The position numbers and the translations under genes were made by a program. Shown piece after piece: positions 1-9,046 of a stretch of DNA of 64,000 nucleotides; the stretch's first letter is position 1; each line of letters begins with the position of its first letter. The stretch lies in contig JAPYSU010000008.1 of the NCBI GenBank assembly GCA_029936425.1, positions 1 through 64,000 of the forward strand, in the 5' to 3' direction. This stretch comes from Litorimonas sp. (GTDB taxonomy: Bacteria; Pseudomonadota; Alphaproteobacteria; Caulobacterales; Maricaulaceae). Under the pieces are notes generated by a model that saw only the letters and a program-made list of their open reading frames with translations, did not search any database and was not told where the DNA came from.

Positions 1-402
1 CAGACCCGGCACACACCTCTCAGTCACGAAAGGTCGCTCAGTCCCGCCGTCTCGTGCTCCAGAAGGTGACGTCTTCCTGTCCATGAGCAAAAGAACAATT
101 TTGAATATAAGGGCAAAAGGGAAGGTGCGGATCATTTTGTTGATTTTAGGGGTAAGGGGTTGGGAATGTTGGGGTTTTTGGCGGGATAAGTGGGAAGATA
201 TAGTTAAAAAAATTGGTAGATAGTTTAGATGTGCCAATTATATATATTCCGTTTTCCATTATTCGATACAACCATAACGACAGAAACAACTATCAATCTA
301 ACAAGAAACTAAGTACAACTTATGATAATACTGAAGCGATAATAATTTCTTGAGTTTGCTAGGTATACGTGCATTGGTCACAATACACTTGGGGAGGTAC
401 CT
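1..402. other. Intergenic stretch at window edge with composition break
   Basis: No complete gene is visible. The first 90 bases are GC-rich like the rest of the chromosome. From about position 100 the sequence turns AT-rich and stays so through the next two genes. On the minus strand a reading frame opens at an ATG at 84 and runs off the left edge (28 codons). It may be the start of an upstream gene, but I recognise nothing in it. The segment 240-400 should hold the promoter of the following OLD gene; no convincing -35/-10 pair could be fixed. Confidence 0.4.
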
Positions 403-2319
403 TTGAGAATTAGATCCATAAAGATTACTAATTATAAGTGTTTTGAATCACTCGAACACTCATTCAAGAATTTTGGAGTTTTTGTTGGAGAAAATAATAC
501 TGGGAAATCGGCTCTTTTTCTAGCATTAGATACTTTTCTCTCTTCAACGGGTAAAAAGGCCAATATTAGTATTGATGACTTTCATATTAATAAAGACGAT
601 GAAAAAGCCAACGAGTTATCGATAGAAATAACCTTTGACAGCCTTAACGAGCAAGCCGTCCACGATTTTAAGGAATACACGCATACCCCAAAAGTTACAT
701 TAAAATTAACTGCTCGACGAGAAGGTGAAATTATCAATTCAAAGTTTACTGGCATTAGACGTGGATTAAAAGAATTCACTCAAGCTTTTGAGCTTTCAAA
801 GATATCCCCTATCAGTGATTTCAACGAAGAGTATGCCAAGCTTCAAAAATCCTTTGATGGATTACCTCCAAAAACGCAAGTCTCTAATAAGGATGCAAAG
901 TTAGATGCTTTGAGGACCTATGAAGCGAAGGTACCCGATGATTGTGTAGATATTGAGAGCAATGACGAAGCTTATGGGGCGATTGGCCCAAATCCAATCA
1001 TAAGAAAGTATTTGAAATGGGTTTTCATACCTGCCGTAAAAAACGCTGCTGAAGAATCCCTTGAGGGACGAAACACGTTATCAGAACTGATCGCATTCGC
1101 AGCTAGAAAACAAACTAATTTTGACGAAAAAATTGCGCAGCTTGAAAAAACAATATCAAGTGAGCTATCCGAAATTCAAAACCATCAGAGATCAGCGTTA
1201 GATGATGTTGCAAAGAGCTTAAACCTGAATTTTCAGCAAATATCGATGGGTAACGAGACAATCGAACTAGATTGGGAGCATAATTCAGGTGACTTAAAAA
1301 TTGTACACCCAAAAGCGGCGGTAAAACTTGTTAGTGGGTCTCATAGAGGGGCAATTGAACTTTTTGGGCATGGACTTCAGAGAAATTATTTAGTTGCACT
1401 TTTTAAAATAATTAGTGAAATTCAAGAAGAGGAATCCGATTTTACCCCAAGTTTATTGATAGCTTTTGAAGAACCTGAATTATATCAACACCCACCTCAG
1501 GCAAAGTTACTTGCAAGATATTTGTTTGAGCTGTCTAATCATGAGCAAGTATTAATAACAACACATTCACCGTTATTTATAACACCTGATTTTTTTGATA
1601 AACTTAGCACTGTTAGGAACAGTAAAGGAAAAACTATATTAAAAAATGTTTCTCTAGAAGATTTTACTGAATCTATAGGGAAGATTTTTAATACTAACAC
1701 TGATGCAGTGGCTAGTACCATTGCAAGTTTTCATACTCTATTCAACTTAGAAATAGTTGAGATCTTTTTCAGCCGATTTGTAGTGCTAGTAGAAGGTTTA
1801 GAAGACCTTGGCTATCTAAATGCTGCAATTGAAGCATATGGCAAAAGAGCGAAATTTCTTGAACTTGGAATAAATATTGTCCCGGCCCTCGGAAAGAATC
1901 AAATCACACCAATAATTGAAATTTGCAAACACTTTGGAATCCCATTCTTCGTAATAATAGATTGTGACAACAAATACCAAGGTGCAAAGAAGTCTGTAAA
2001 TAAAGGAATTATAGAAACTAATTTACGTTTGTTCTCTCAGCTTGGAATTGAATGCGAAAGTGGCTTCATAGAGAAAACGTTAATGCAAGAGAATTTCTGC
2101 GTATGGCCGGACAACATATCCAAATCAGTGCTTGATGAACACCCAAACTTCGAAAAGAACCTGAGTATTGCTAAGTCCACTTACGGATGTAGGGACTTCA
2201 AAAACCCAAAACTTGTTTATTCTGCTATTTTAAGACAAATTGAAGAACACGGTGAAATTAAATGTCTGCGCGCTGTTTTAGAAAATATATATAATGTAGC
2301 TGAAAAAGAAGTGAAATAA
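403..2319 (+). CDS. OLD-family ATP-dependent endonuclease (AAA ATPase + TOPRIM)
   Basis: This 638-residue protein combines an SMC/ABC-like ATPase with a C-terminal TOPRIM nuclease domain, as in OLD nucleases and Gabija GajA. Visible motifs are Walker A GENNTGKS (29-36), a signature-like GHGLQR near 325, Walker B with EEPE at 356-359, the H-loop TTHSP at 386-390, and TOPRIM residues E464 (VLVEG) and D520/D522 (IIDCDNK). The start is TTG: a good Shine-Dalgarno (GGGGAGG) lies 5-6 bases upstream and the N-terminus MRIRSIKITNYKCF is typical of the family. The gene is AT-rich against its right-hand neighbours, which suggests horizontal transfer. Its stop overlaps the start of a KTSC-domain gene. 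No GajB-type helicase follows, so classical Gabija is excluded. An anti-phage role is inferred from the family; the precise target is unknown. Confidence 0.9.
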   Translation: MRIRSIKITNYKCFESLEHSFKNFGVFVGENNTGKSALFLALDTFLSSTGKKANISIDDFHINKDDEKANELSIEITFDSLNEQAVHDFKEYTHTPKVTLKLTARREGEIINSKFTGIRRGLKEFTQAFELSKISPISDFNEEYAKLQKSFDGLPPKTQVSNKDAKLDALRTYEAKVPDDCVDIESNDEAYGAIGPNPIIRKYLKWVFIPAVKNAAEESLEGRNTLSELIAFAARKQTNFDEKIAQLEKTISSELSEIQNHQRSALDDVAKSLNLNFQQISMGNETIELDWEHNSGDLKIVHPKAAVKLVSGSHRGAIELFGHGLQRNYLVALFKIISEIQEEESDFTPSLLIAFEEPELYQHPPQAKLLARYLFELSNHEQVLITTHSPLFITPDFFDKLSTVRNSKGKTILKNVSLEDFTESIGKIFNTNTDAVASTIASFHTLFNLEIVEIFFSRFVVLVEGLEDLGYLNAAIEAYGKRAKFLELGINIVPALGKNQITPIIEICKHFGIPFFVIIDCDNKYQGAKKSVNKGIIETNLRLFSQLGIECESGFIEKTLMQENFCVWPDNISKSVLDEHPNFEKNLSIAKSTYGCRDFKNPKLVYSAILRQIEEHGEIKCLRAVLENIYNVAEKEVK

Positions 2320-2507
2320 TGCCTGCTGTTCAGTCCAGAGCGATATCATTTATAGACTATGACCCGGTATCAAAGGTTTTAGTTATTACCTTTGTCAAAA
2401 GTGGTAAATATGACTTTCCCAATTTTCCATTAAAACTCTACGAAGAGTTTTTACAATCCAAATCCAAAGGGAAATTTTACAACCTTTATATTAAAGGGAA
2501 ATTCTAA
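2319..2507 (+). CDS. KTSC domain-containing small protein
   Basis: This 62-residue protein matches the KTSC domain, a domain of about 60 residues named after the C-terminus of some lysyl-tRNA synthetases. Recognisable features are the SRAISFIDYDP start, the central strand pattern KVLVITFVKSGKYDF, and the C-terminal SKGKFYNLYIKGKF. It overlaps the OLD nuclease gene through TAATG, so the two are translationally coupled and AT-rich together. The domain function is not established; nucleic-acid or RNA binding has been suggested for it. Here it would be the partner or regulator of the nuclease. It stops two bases before the convergent ispG stop codon. Confidence 0.85.
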   Translation: MPAVQSRAISFIDYDPVSKVLVITFVKSGKYDFPNFPLKLYEEFLQSKSKGKFYNLYIKGKF

Positions 2508-2509
2508 AC

Positions 2510-3646
2510 CTATTCCGCCGCCTCGCGGCTTCCCCGCAACACCTCAGCCCGTTCCTCAACCGACCGCACGATATCGTCAATCATATCCTCGTTATCGGTC
2601 TTCCCCGTCTTTTTCCCCGCGTGATACATCATGCCGTAGCCGGCGCTTCCGCCGGTGAAGCCGATATCGGTGAACATGGCTTCGCCCGGGCCGTTGACGA
2701 CGCAGCCGATGATGGAAAGCGAGATTGGCTCGCTGATATGGGCCAGTCTGTCTTCTAGCGTCTTGACCGTCTCTATGACGTTAAAGCCTTGCCGGGCGCA
2801 GGACGGGCAGGAGATGATATTGACGCCGCGCGTGCGAAGCCCCAGCGATTTGAGCATGTCGAAGCCGACCTTGATCTCTTCCACCGGATCGGCGGAAAGG
2901 CTGACCCGTATGGTGTCGCCAATTCCCGCCCATAACAAATTGCCCATGCCGATAGAGGATTTGACCGTGCCGATGCGCGTGCCGCCGGCCTCTGTAATCC
3001 CCAGATGCAGCGGCGCGTCTGTGGCGTCCGCGAGTTGGTGATAGGCGGCGACGGTCAGAAAGATATCTGACGCCTTGACCGAGATTTTATAGTCGTGGAA
3101 GCCTTCGTCATCGAGCATGCGGGCGTGCATCAGCGCGCTCTCGACCATGGCGTCGGGGCAAGGTTCGCCGTATTTTTCCAGCAGTTCGCGCTCCAAGCTG
3201 CCGCCGTTCACCCCGATACGGATGGAGCAGCCATTGGCTCTGGCTGCCGCGACGACTTCTTTCACCCGCGACTGCCCGCCAATATTGCCGGGATTGATGC
3301 GCAGGCAGGCCGCGCCGTTTTCCGCCGCCTCTATGCCGCGTTTATAATGGAAATGGATATCCGCCACGAGGGGGACCTGGACCTGATCGACGATGGACCT
3401 TAGCGCGGCCGCGCTATCCGGATCGGGTACGGAGACGCGGACGATATCGGCCCCCGCCTCTTGCAGGGCCAGCACCTGCCCCACCGTCGCCTCGACGTCA
3501 TGGGTCAGCGTATTGGTCATGGACTGCACGGCGATGGGGGCGTCGCCGCCGACCTCGACGCTGCCAACGCGGATCTTGCGGCTCTTGCGGCGCTCAATCG
3601 TGCGCCACGGGCGGATGGAATTGATATCTGTCGGTTGGGAACTCAT
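2510..3646 (-). CDS. ispG: 4-hydroxy-3-methylbut-2-en-1-yl diphosphate synthase (IspG/GcpE)
   Basis: IspG makes HMBPP from 2-C-methyl-D-erythritol 2,4-cyclodiphosphate in the non-mevalonate (MEP) isoprenoid pathway, using a [4Fe-4S] cluster in the cytoplasm. The 378-residue length is normal for the bacterial form. The N-terminal TIM-barrel portion (RRKSRKIRVGSVEVGGDAP, IAVQSMTNT) and the C-terminal cluster cysteines (CPSC and GCVVNGPGEA) are intact. The start ATG follows an AAGG-type Shine-Dalgarno. It is the last gene of a minus-strand group with a RodZ-like protein and a small membrane protein; rodZ-ispG proximity is common in Proteobacteria. Confidence 0.97.
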   Translation of the reverse strand: MSSQPTDINSIRPWRTIERRKSRKIRVGSVEVGGDAPIAVQSMTNTLTHDVEATVGQVLALQEAGADIVRVSVPDPDSAAALRSIVDQVQVPLVADIHFHYKRGIEAAENGAACLRINPGNIGGQSRVKEVVAAARANGCSIRIGVNGGSLERELLEKYGEPCPDAMVESALMHARMLDDEGFHDYKISVKASDIFLTVAAYHQLADATDAPLHLGITEAGGTRIGTVKSSIGMGNLLWAGIGDTIRVSLSADPVEEIKVGFDMLKSLGLRTRGVNIISCPSCARQGFNVIETVKTLEDRLAHISEPISLSIIGCVVNGPGEAMFTDIGFTGGSAGYGMMYHAGKKTGKTDNEDMIDDIVRSVEERAEVLRGSREAAE

Positions 3647-3708
3647 GGGGCCTTAGTGCCACGGCCACGTGTCAGAATAAAGACGAAAAGGCGGCGAGTG
3701 GTGTGCGG

Positions 3709-3969
3709 CTATTTATATTCGTAATCGCAGGACGAGCAGTTTTTGGCGAGTAATGGCAAGGGTGGTTCCCCCTCCAGTCTGTTGATGAGGGATTGATTGC
3801 ATTGAGGGCATCGGAAAATTGCTTCGGAGGCTACCGCAAAAGCAAACAGCGCAAAAACTATCAGAAACGCACACGCTAGCCCGAAAAGTTCAGCAATACT
3901 CCAAGAGGCCGCAAAGAGAAAAAACAAACATCCCCAATAAATCCAGCGATTATAAGGGGAGCGGATCAC
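3709..3969 (-). CDS. Small membrane protein with C-terminal zinc ribbon
   Basis: This 86-residue protein has two hydrophobic segments (about 10-28 and 30-50), probably a membrane hairpin, followed by a short domain with two CxxC pairs (FRCPQC and NCSSC) that could hold zinc. The start is a GTG two bases after the stop of the RodZ-like gene, so the two are probably co-translated. I do not recognise a named family and infer no function. Its place between the RodZ-like gene and ispG is the only context. Confidence 0.6.
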   Translation of the reverse strand: MIRSPYNRWIYWGCLFFLFAASWSIAELFGLACAFLIVFALFAFAVASEAIFRCPQCNQSLINRLEGEPPLPLLAKNCSSCDYEYK

Positions 3970-3970
3970 G

Positions 3971-4765
3971 CTATTGGGTCAGTTCGGCTTTCGTCGGACG
4001 CGTGCCGGCCAGAGAGGGCGAGTAAAGCGGCGCGTCGCGCAGGGGCTCCCCTGCGACGCCGAGGGGGCCGAAATCGCGCGCGCCAATAGCGAGGCTGACC
4101 GCGCCGGAATCGCGCACAGAGACGGTGTAGCCGGAGCCTTTCGGCGCCGCATAGCGCTCTCCGGTCACGAAAATCCGGCTGACCAGTGTTTTGCCTGCGC
4201 GGTTTTTGACTTCGATCCAGCTCGGCGCTGTCGCGGTGAGCGTGACCATATCCGGGTCGGCGGCCTGCGTTTCGCTGACCTCTCCGGACAAAGTGGAGAC
4301 GGTGGGAATAGCAGGCTCGGAGGCGACGGTCTGAGTATTGCCGCCATACCAGACGCCGAGCATGACCGCGAAACCGATCACGCCGAGCGCGGGGATCAGC
4401 CCGCGCGGCAGGCGGAGACGCTTTTTCGGGACGAAATGCGGGCGATCGCGCATGCCGAGATTTTGCGGTACGGCGCTATCAACCTTATACCGCGCCACGG
4501 CGTCCGCCCCGTTCATGCCGATGAAATTGGCATAGGTGCGAACATAGCCGAGCACATAGCCGACAGAAGGCAGGCGCTCTATATCCAGCGTTTCAATGGC
4601 GTTGAGAAATTCCGGACGGATATGCGTGCCGTCCGTAACATCTTCCAGGCTCAGATCGAGCACGCGGCGACGCGCCCTCAGGCTTTCGCCAATATGAAGC
4701 GGTTTCAGGGGGGACGTCTCAGAGGCTGTGTCTGGCGCCGCATCTGTGTTCAGAGGCTGTGTCAC
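3971..4765 (-). CDS. rodZ: RodZ-like helix-turn-helix membrane protein
   Basis: RodZ links MreB filaments to the cell-wall elongation machinery across the inner membrane. This 264-residue protein has the family order: an N-terminal HTH_25-type domain (about 25-95, GESLRARRRVLDLSLEDV and HIRPEFLNAIE), a basic linker, one transmembrane helix (about 125-145, GLIPALGVIGFAVMLGVWYGG) and a periplasmic DUF4115 domain (TATAPSWIEVKNRAGKTLVS, GERYAAPKGSGYTVSVRDSG). The start is a GTG without a clear Shine-Dalgarno. It is shorter than E. coli RodZ, as usual in Alphaproteobacteria. The assignment rests on domain order; an MreB contact is inferred. Confidence 0.8.
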   Translation of the reverse strand: MTQPLNTDAAPDTASETSPLKPLHIGESLRARRRVLDLSLEDVTDGTHIRPEFLNAIETLDIERLPSVGYVLGYVRTYANFIGMNGADAVARYKVDSAVPQNLGMRDRPHFVPKKRLRLPRGLIPALGVIGFAVMLGVWYGGNTQTVASEPAIPTVSTLSGEVSETQAADPDMVTLTATAPSWIEVKNRAGKTLVSRIFVTGERYAAPKGSGYTVSVRDSGAVSLAIGARDFGPLGVAGEPLRDAPLYSPSLAGTRPTKAELTQ

Positions 4766-4876
4766 GGCAAAATCATTAAAGAAGTGTGGTGAAAGTAGCG
4801 TTAATCAAAATGAATAAAAATGCAAAGCGCTTTCACATGTTTAGCCGTATTTTCGCTGTTGGATAACATGCGCCGT

Positions 4877-6181
4877 TTAAGCGGACGCCTCCCGCCGCCT
4901 CGCGATCATCGCGCCGCCCACGGTAAAGACTATCAGGCCGATCCAGAACAGACGAGTGAGCACCGGCGCGCTCAGCGGCAGGGCCATGGAGGCGGCAAAG
5001 CTCGTCGCCATCAGGATGGGCGCGCCCCAGATCAGCCCTTTCCACGCGCCTTCCAGCGCCGGCGCGTCCCGGCCCTTATTGCGGCGCTTGAGGAAATAGA
5101 TCTGCAGGCCCGACGTGATGATATAGAGCAGGCATATCCCGAAAATCCCGAAGGCGAGCTTGACCGGCAGGCCGCCGAACTGGCCAAAGTGAACCTTGTA
5201 CACCGAATCCGCGACCTGCTGCCCGATCGTGCCGTCGGCTGACCCGACCGTGTCGATAAACTCTCCGTCTCCGGTGAAGTTGTATTTCTCGGCATAGATG
5301 AGGCGGCGCGGATGCTCGGCCATGATCTGAAGGTACTGCCCCGCCGTTTTCGGATCGTGCAGGATGACATAGGCGGGCGGTTTGTCCGGATGGTTTTCAG
5401 CCATATAGCGCAGGGCTCGATCAATATTGGCCAGGGGCGCGGGGGTCTCATCGACAGCGGGTTCGCCGCCAAAAACTGGCGCAAAAACCGCGCCCCGGTC
5501 TCCGCCATATTTCATCGGGGCGAGCGCGGCAATGGACAGAACCGCCAGACCGATCATCGCCCCGGTTAGGGAGTTGGAAATATGAAACGGCGCCGTCCAG
5601 ACGCTCAGCCGGTTATGCAAATCGACCTTTTTGATCTGCTCCGATTTTGACCGGCGAAAGGAAAAGGCGTCCCGGAATATATTCGGATGGGCCAACAATC
5701 CCGTAATCGACATGGCAAAGAGAAACACACCGAAAATCGCGACCACAATCATGCCGAAAGATTTCGGCAAATGCAGATAATAATGCAGATCGATCAGAAA
5801 CGTGCTCCACGGATGCGCGATTTCGTCTGACAGCGCGCCCTCTGCCGTGATGTAACGTTCCTGATTATCCGTCTGCACCAAAGCGCGGCTATGGCCGCCA
5901 GACGGCATTTGAATATAGAGATGGGCAGAGCTCGGCTCTTCGTTAAATCCGGCTTCGGCGGCCCGCTGCGCGCTTTCCGGCGAAAGATATTCCACCCGCG
6001 GTTCGCCGCGCTGCTCCAGCTTGTGAATGTCTTCTTTAAACACGCTGACGGTTCCGCTCAGACAAATGATGTAGAGCACGGCGGACAAGGCTATGCCCAT
6101 CACAGAATGGGCGGACAGCGCGCGCCTTACGAGCGTAGGCGCGTTGGTTCTGACAATTGGAGGCTGCGTTTTTTCGAGCAT
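4877..6181 (-). CDS. PepSY-associated transmembrane protein (iron uptake, PiuB-like)
   Basis: This 434-residue inner-membrane protein is of the PepSY_TM family. An N-terminal membrane anchor (about 28-50) is followed by a periplasmic PepSY-like region, then helices around 150-175, 210-235, 345-370 and 380-425. Histidines sit near helices (HSVMG, DLHYYLHLPK, VDLHNRLSVW, KVHFGQFGG), as in members thought to carry heme and reduce ferric siderophores. Its ATG overlaps the stop of the preceding 197-residue membrane gene (TAATG), and both lie downstream of a siderophore-type TonB receptor. A role in releasing iron from the imported siderophore is inferred from context. Confidence 0.85.
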   Translation of the reverse strand: MLEKTQPPIVRTNAPTLVRRALSAHSVMGIALSAVLYIICLSGTVSVFKEDIHKLEQRGEPRVEYLSPESAQRAAEAGFNEEPSSAHLYIQMPSGGHSRALVQTDNQERYITAEGALSDEIAHPWSTFLIDLHYYLHLPKSFGMIVVAIFGVFLFAMSITGLLAHPNIFRDAFSFRRSKSEQIKKVDLHNRLSVWTAPFHISNSLTGAMIGLAVLSIAALAPMKYGGDRGAVFAPVFGGEPAVDETPAPLANIDRALRYMAENHPDKPPAYVILHDPKTAGQYLQIMAEHPRRLIYAEKYNFTGDGEFIDTVGSADGTIGQQVADSVYKVHFGQFGGLPVKLAFGIFGICLLYIITSGLQIYFLKRRNKGRDAPALEGAWKGLIWGAPILMATSFAASMALPLSAPVLTRLFWIGLIVFTVGGAMIARRREASA

Positions 6182-6774
6182 TACAAGGCCCCGTTTCCAA
6201 TAAACAAAATGGCCGTACTGCTCAGTCCCAAAAGTGCATAAGTCCCGAGTTTCATCGCTCTTTTACGAGAGGTCAGGGATAACGCGCTCAGTCCTGCCCA
6301 GAGGATGGGAAAAACAAACAACGCCAAGACAAGCGAATTGGACGCATGAACCCCAGTTTGCCAGAGCAGCTCATGCAGCCCAATGGCCGTCAGAAACGAC
6401 AAAGCTCCGCAGCCTAATGTCACCCAAAGTGCTGTTCCAATACGTCTGGTTACGACCAAGGCCCCGACCTTTTCAGTCGGTTTTATCTTTCTGATTTTGC
6501 GCCGGCGGGCTTTCTTCGGGGCGTTATCAAGAAACGCCTGATAGGCGACGAATAAAAGCGCCTGAAGACTGATAACAATAGCGCCCAAAGCTATTCCGCG
6601 ATCTTTACCGCCAGCCGCGCCCCAAAAAAGCAGGGCAAGTAATAACATGGCCCATCCCGAATAGCTGAGCAGCTGCTTGTTCGGATGACCTTTCCAGGCC
6701 CTGTAAAGCGAGAAGAGGCCCAGGCCTGAAAGACCTGTCCCTATCAGAGCGCATATAATTTCAACAAATGTCAT
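6181..6774 (-). CDS. Multi-pass membrane protein in siderophore-receptor operon
   Basis: This 197-residue protein has about six hydrophobic segments (5-25, 38-55, 62-85, 118-138, 147-165, 176-195) and a basic cytoplasmic loop at about 90-105 (KKARRRKIRKIKP). I do not recognise the family with confidence; small integral membrane proteins of unknown function are common beside PepSY and TonB iron-uptake genes. It sits between the TonB receptor and the PepSY protein on the same strand and overlaps the latter by one base, so it belongs to the same operon. Confidence 0.65.
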   Translation of the reverse strand: MTFVEIICALIGTGLSGLGLFSLYRAWKGHPNKQLLSYSGWAMLLLALLFWGAAGGKDRGIALGAIVISLQALLFVAYQAFLDNAPKKARRRKIRKIKPTEKVGALVVTRRIGTALWVTLGCGALSFLTAIGLHELLWQTGVHASNSLVLALFVFPILWAGLSALSLTSRKRAMKLGTYALLGLSSTAILFIGNGAL

Positions 6775-6841
6775 TTCAGCTCAAAGACCTTCCTCATCAG
6801 AGACCTCCGCCGGGCAAGCGGAGGGTCTTGAATTAAATAAA

Positions 6842-9016
6842 TCAGAAACGATAGGCGGCCCGCGCGACGACGGTTCGGCCTTCGCCCGGGAAACAATCCC
6901 CGCGCGCCAAACATGTCCCATAATATTCTGTGTCAAACACATTCCGGGCATTTAGCGTTAAATCGACCTGTTCAAAGGAATAGCCAATCAAACCATCTAA
7001 AACAGTGTATCCATCTGTCTCGACTTTTACGACGGACGGTTGGAAATTATTCGAAGCAAGGAAGGAGACGCCCTGACTTTCATTATCTCCGGCGTGCCTG
7101 ACGCCCGCCCCCAGTCGAAAGCCTTTCAGCTGACCTTGGGAGGGTTTCCACGTCACCCAGGCCGAACCTTGAACGTCGGGAATACTGGAAATCGGAATTC
7201 CATTCGGGTCTTCGGTGTCCAGCGTGCTGAAAGCGCCGTCCAGATAAATATCTCCAATTGCGGTTTGCGCTTCGACCTCAAACCCTTTTATTTTCGCAAC
7301 GCCTTCCTGCTGAGAGGCCGCATTCTGCAGGGCCTGCGGATTGGGCAGATTGGATTGTTCAATATCGAAATAGGCTGCTGTGATATAAGTGCGAGTTCCG
7401 GGAGGTTGATATTTCACCCCGATTTCAATCTGCTCACCTTCCTGAGGTTTGAGGTTTTCGCCCGTATTCGCATCTACCCCGACAGTCGCCTGAAAAGACT
7501 CCGCGTAATTAACATAGGGGTTCAATCCGAATGACGTTTTATACAAACCGCCAAAGCTGAAACTTGTCGCGCTGTCATCCTGAACGGTTGTGCCATTTCC
7601 GGACTCCAGATCGTCAAATCGCACTCCGGCATTTAGAACAAAATTACCAACGCTGATTTGGTCATTAACGTAATAGCCAATGGTCTCAGTCGTGCTTTCA
7701 GAGAGGCCTCGCGCCGCGTTGAAGGCGGCTTCAGTCGGTATTTCAGAACCGTCATAAACGGGGTTGAAAAGATTGAAACTTGTGGGCCTGCCCAAGAAAG
7801 CCGCGCGGCGTTCTGTTTCGACATCCTGATAGTTTACCCCTGCCAGAATTTCGTGAGACGCCGGGCCGGTTTCGAAACTGGCGCGCAATCGGCTGTCCAA
7901 TGCAAACTGGTTAGACCCGGCCGGAGCGTCATACCAGCTTCGTCCAATAGCGGTGCCGTCCGGCGTTGTGCGGGCTGTGCCTGCCCCGAGAAAGGAAACC
8001 CAGCTTTGTCTGTAGTCAGCCTCATTATTGCGATATCGCGCCGTCCCCTCGAGCGAGAAAATCTCGTTTAGTTTTTGTTGCCCGAACAGGGTGATGGAGA
8101 ATGACTCGGTATCATATCTGTTAAAGTCCGGGCTGCCGACATAAAGAGATGGATCGACTTCGTTTCCGGTTGTTCCAGCGCAAATTTCAGCTTCGGAAAT
8201 TTGAACCTCATCACTACCGCATCCGGAAACGGAGAGCGGGAGAAACTGGTGAGACGTATCGCTTTCCCTGTCCGTATAATTCACAAGCGCCGTAATTGTG
8301 GTATTCGCATTTTCAAATGTCACGGAGGGGGCAAAAACGAGCGCATTATCTTCGACAAAATCGACCTGGGTATCGCTGTCCCGAATGAGTCCGACGAGCC
8401 GGGCTGTCCATTCCCCGTCTCCTGATAAATCAATCCCGAAATCACCGGCGGCCTGAAAACGATTATGCGTGCCGTAATCCAGAACAATTTCGCGGCCAAG
8501 ATTTTCCGACCCGGCCTTTTTGCTAACCGTGTTCAAAATACCGCCCGGAGACCCTTGTCCATAAAGAACAGAGGCCGGACCTTTCAGGACTTCGACCTGT
8601 TCCAGTGTGTAAATATCTGAGCGGGCATTATTGTAAAATCCGAAGAGAACCTGAATATTGTCGAGATATTCCGGAACGTCCAGACTGCGAACGCGGGGGA
8701 AATCCCCCCGTGTTGAAAAGCCGAATGTATCCCCGACAACGCCGGCTGTGTAATTCAGTGTATCATCCAGAGTCAGAGAGCCCCTTTCCAGAAACTCGTC
8801 CGCGTCAATGACGCTCACGGATCGGGCCGTTTCCAAAATCGGGATGTCCGATTTTGTCGCGCCAAAGGTCGAGACACGGCCTGTGACTACTATTTCGTCG
8901 TCCTGATCCGAAGCTGCCTGCGCTTGTGCTATCTGGGCCTGCGCAGAAACCGTCTGGAAAAATATAATAGGCAAGGCAGCCAAAGCGCTACCTAATAATC
9001 GGCGTTGAAGACTCAC
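6842..9016 (-). CDS. TonB-dependent siderophore receptor
   Basis: This outer-membrane receptor has a cleavable signal (hydrophobic stretch ending AQAQIAQAQAA), a TonB box-like DDEIVVTGR, a plug domain (ARSVSVIDADEFLERGSLTLDDTLNYTAGV, EVLKGPASVLYGQGSPGGILNTVSKK) and a 22-strand-type barrel ending in an aromatic residue (AAYRF). The plug sequence is that of FhuA/FpvA-like siderophore receptors. I place the start at GTG 9016 because AAGGAG lies six bases upstream. A TTG at 9031 would add five residues but overlaps that ribosome binding site. The product is about 724 residues. It heads an operon with two membrane proteins. A 15-bp palindrome upstream may be its Fur site. Confidence 0.92.
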   Translation of the reverse strand: MSLQRRLLGSALAALPIIFFQTVSAQAQIAQAQAASDQDDEIVVTGRVSTFGATKSDIPILETARSVSVIDADEFLERGSLTLDDTLNYTAGVVGDTFGFSTRGDFPRVRSLDVPEYLDNIQVLFGFYNNARSDIYTLEQVEVLKGPASVLYGQGSPGGILNTVSKKAGSENLGREIVLDYGTHNRFQAAGDFGIDLSGDGEWTARLVGLIRDSDTQVDFVEDNALVFAPSVTFENANTTITALVNYTDRESDTSHQFLPLSVSGCGSDEVQISEAEICAGTTGNEVDPSLYVGSPDFNRYDTESFSITLFGQQKLNEIFSLEGTARYRNNEADYRQSWVSFLGAGTARTTPDGTAIGRSWYDAPAGSNQFALDSRLRASFETGPASHEILAGVNYQDVETERRAAFLGRPTSFNLFNPVYDGSEIPTEAAFNAARGLSESTTETIGYYVNDQISVGNFVLNAGVRFDDLESGNGTTVQDDSATSFSFGGLYKTSFGLNPYVNYAESFQATVGVDANTGENLKPQEGEQIEIGVKYQPPGTRTYITAAYFDIEQSNLPNPQALQNAASQQEGVAKIKGFEVEAQTAIGDIYLDGAFSTLDTEDPNGIPISSIPDVQGSAWVTWKPSQGQLKGFRLGAGVRHAGDNESQGVSFLASNNFQPSVVKVETDGYTVLDGLIGYSFEQVDLTLNARNVFDTEYYGTCLARGDCFPGEGRTVVARAAYRF

Positions 9017-9046
9017 ACGTCTCTCCTTCAAACTTCATTCTAATAT

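Noticed and set aside
403..2507. Gabija defence system (GajA-GajB)
   Set aside because: The nuclease resembles GajA, but the second gene encodes a 62-residue KTSC protein, not a UvrD-like helicase.
6790..6830. Hairpin downstream of the TonB receptor as an intrinsic terminator
   Set aside because: The GC stem (CTCCGC/GCGGAG) exists, but no T-run follows on the minus strand and the next operon gene lies beyond it, so termination there is doubtful.
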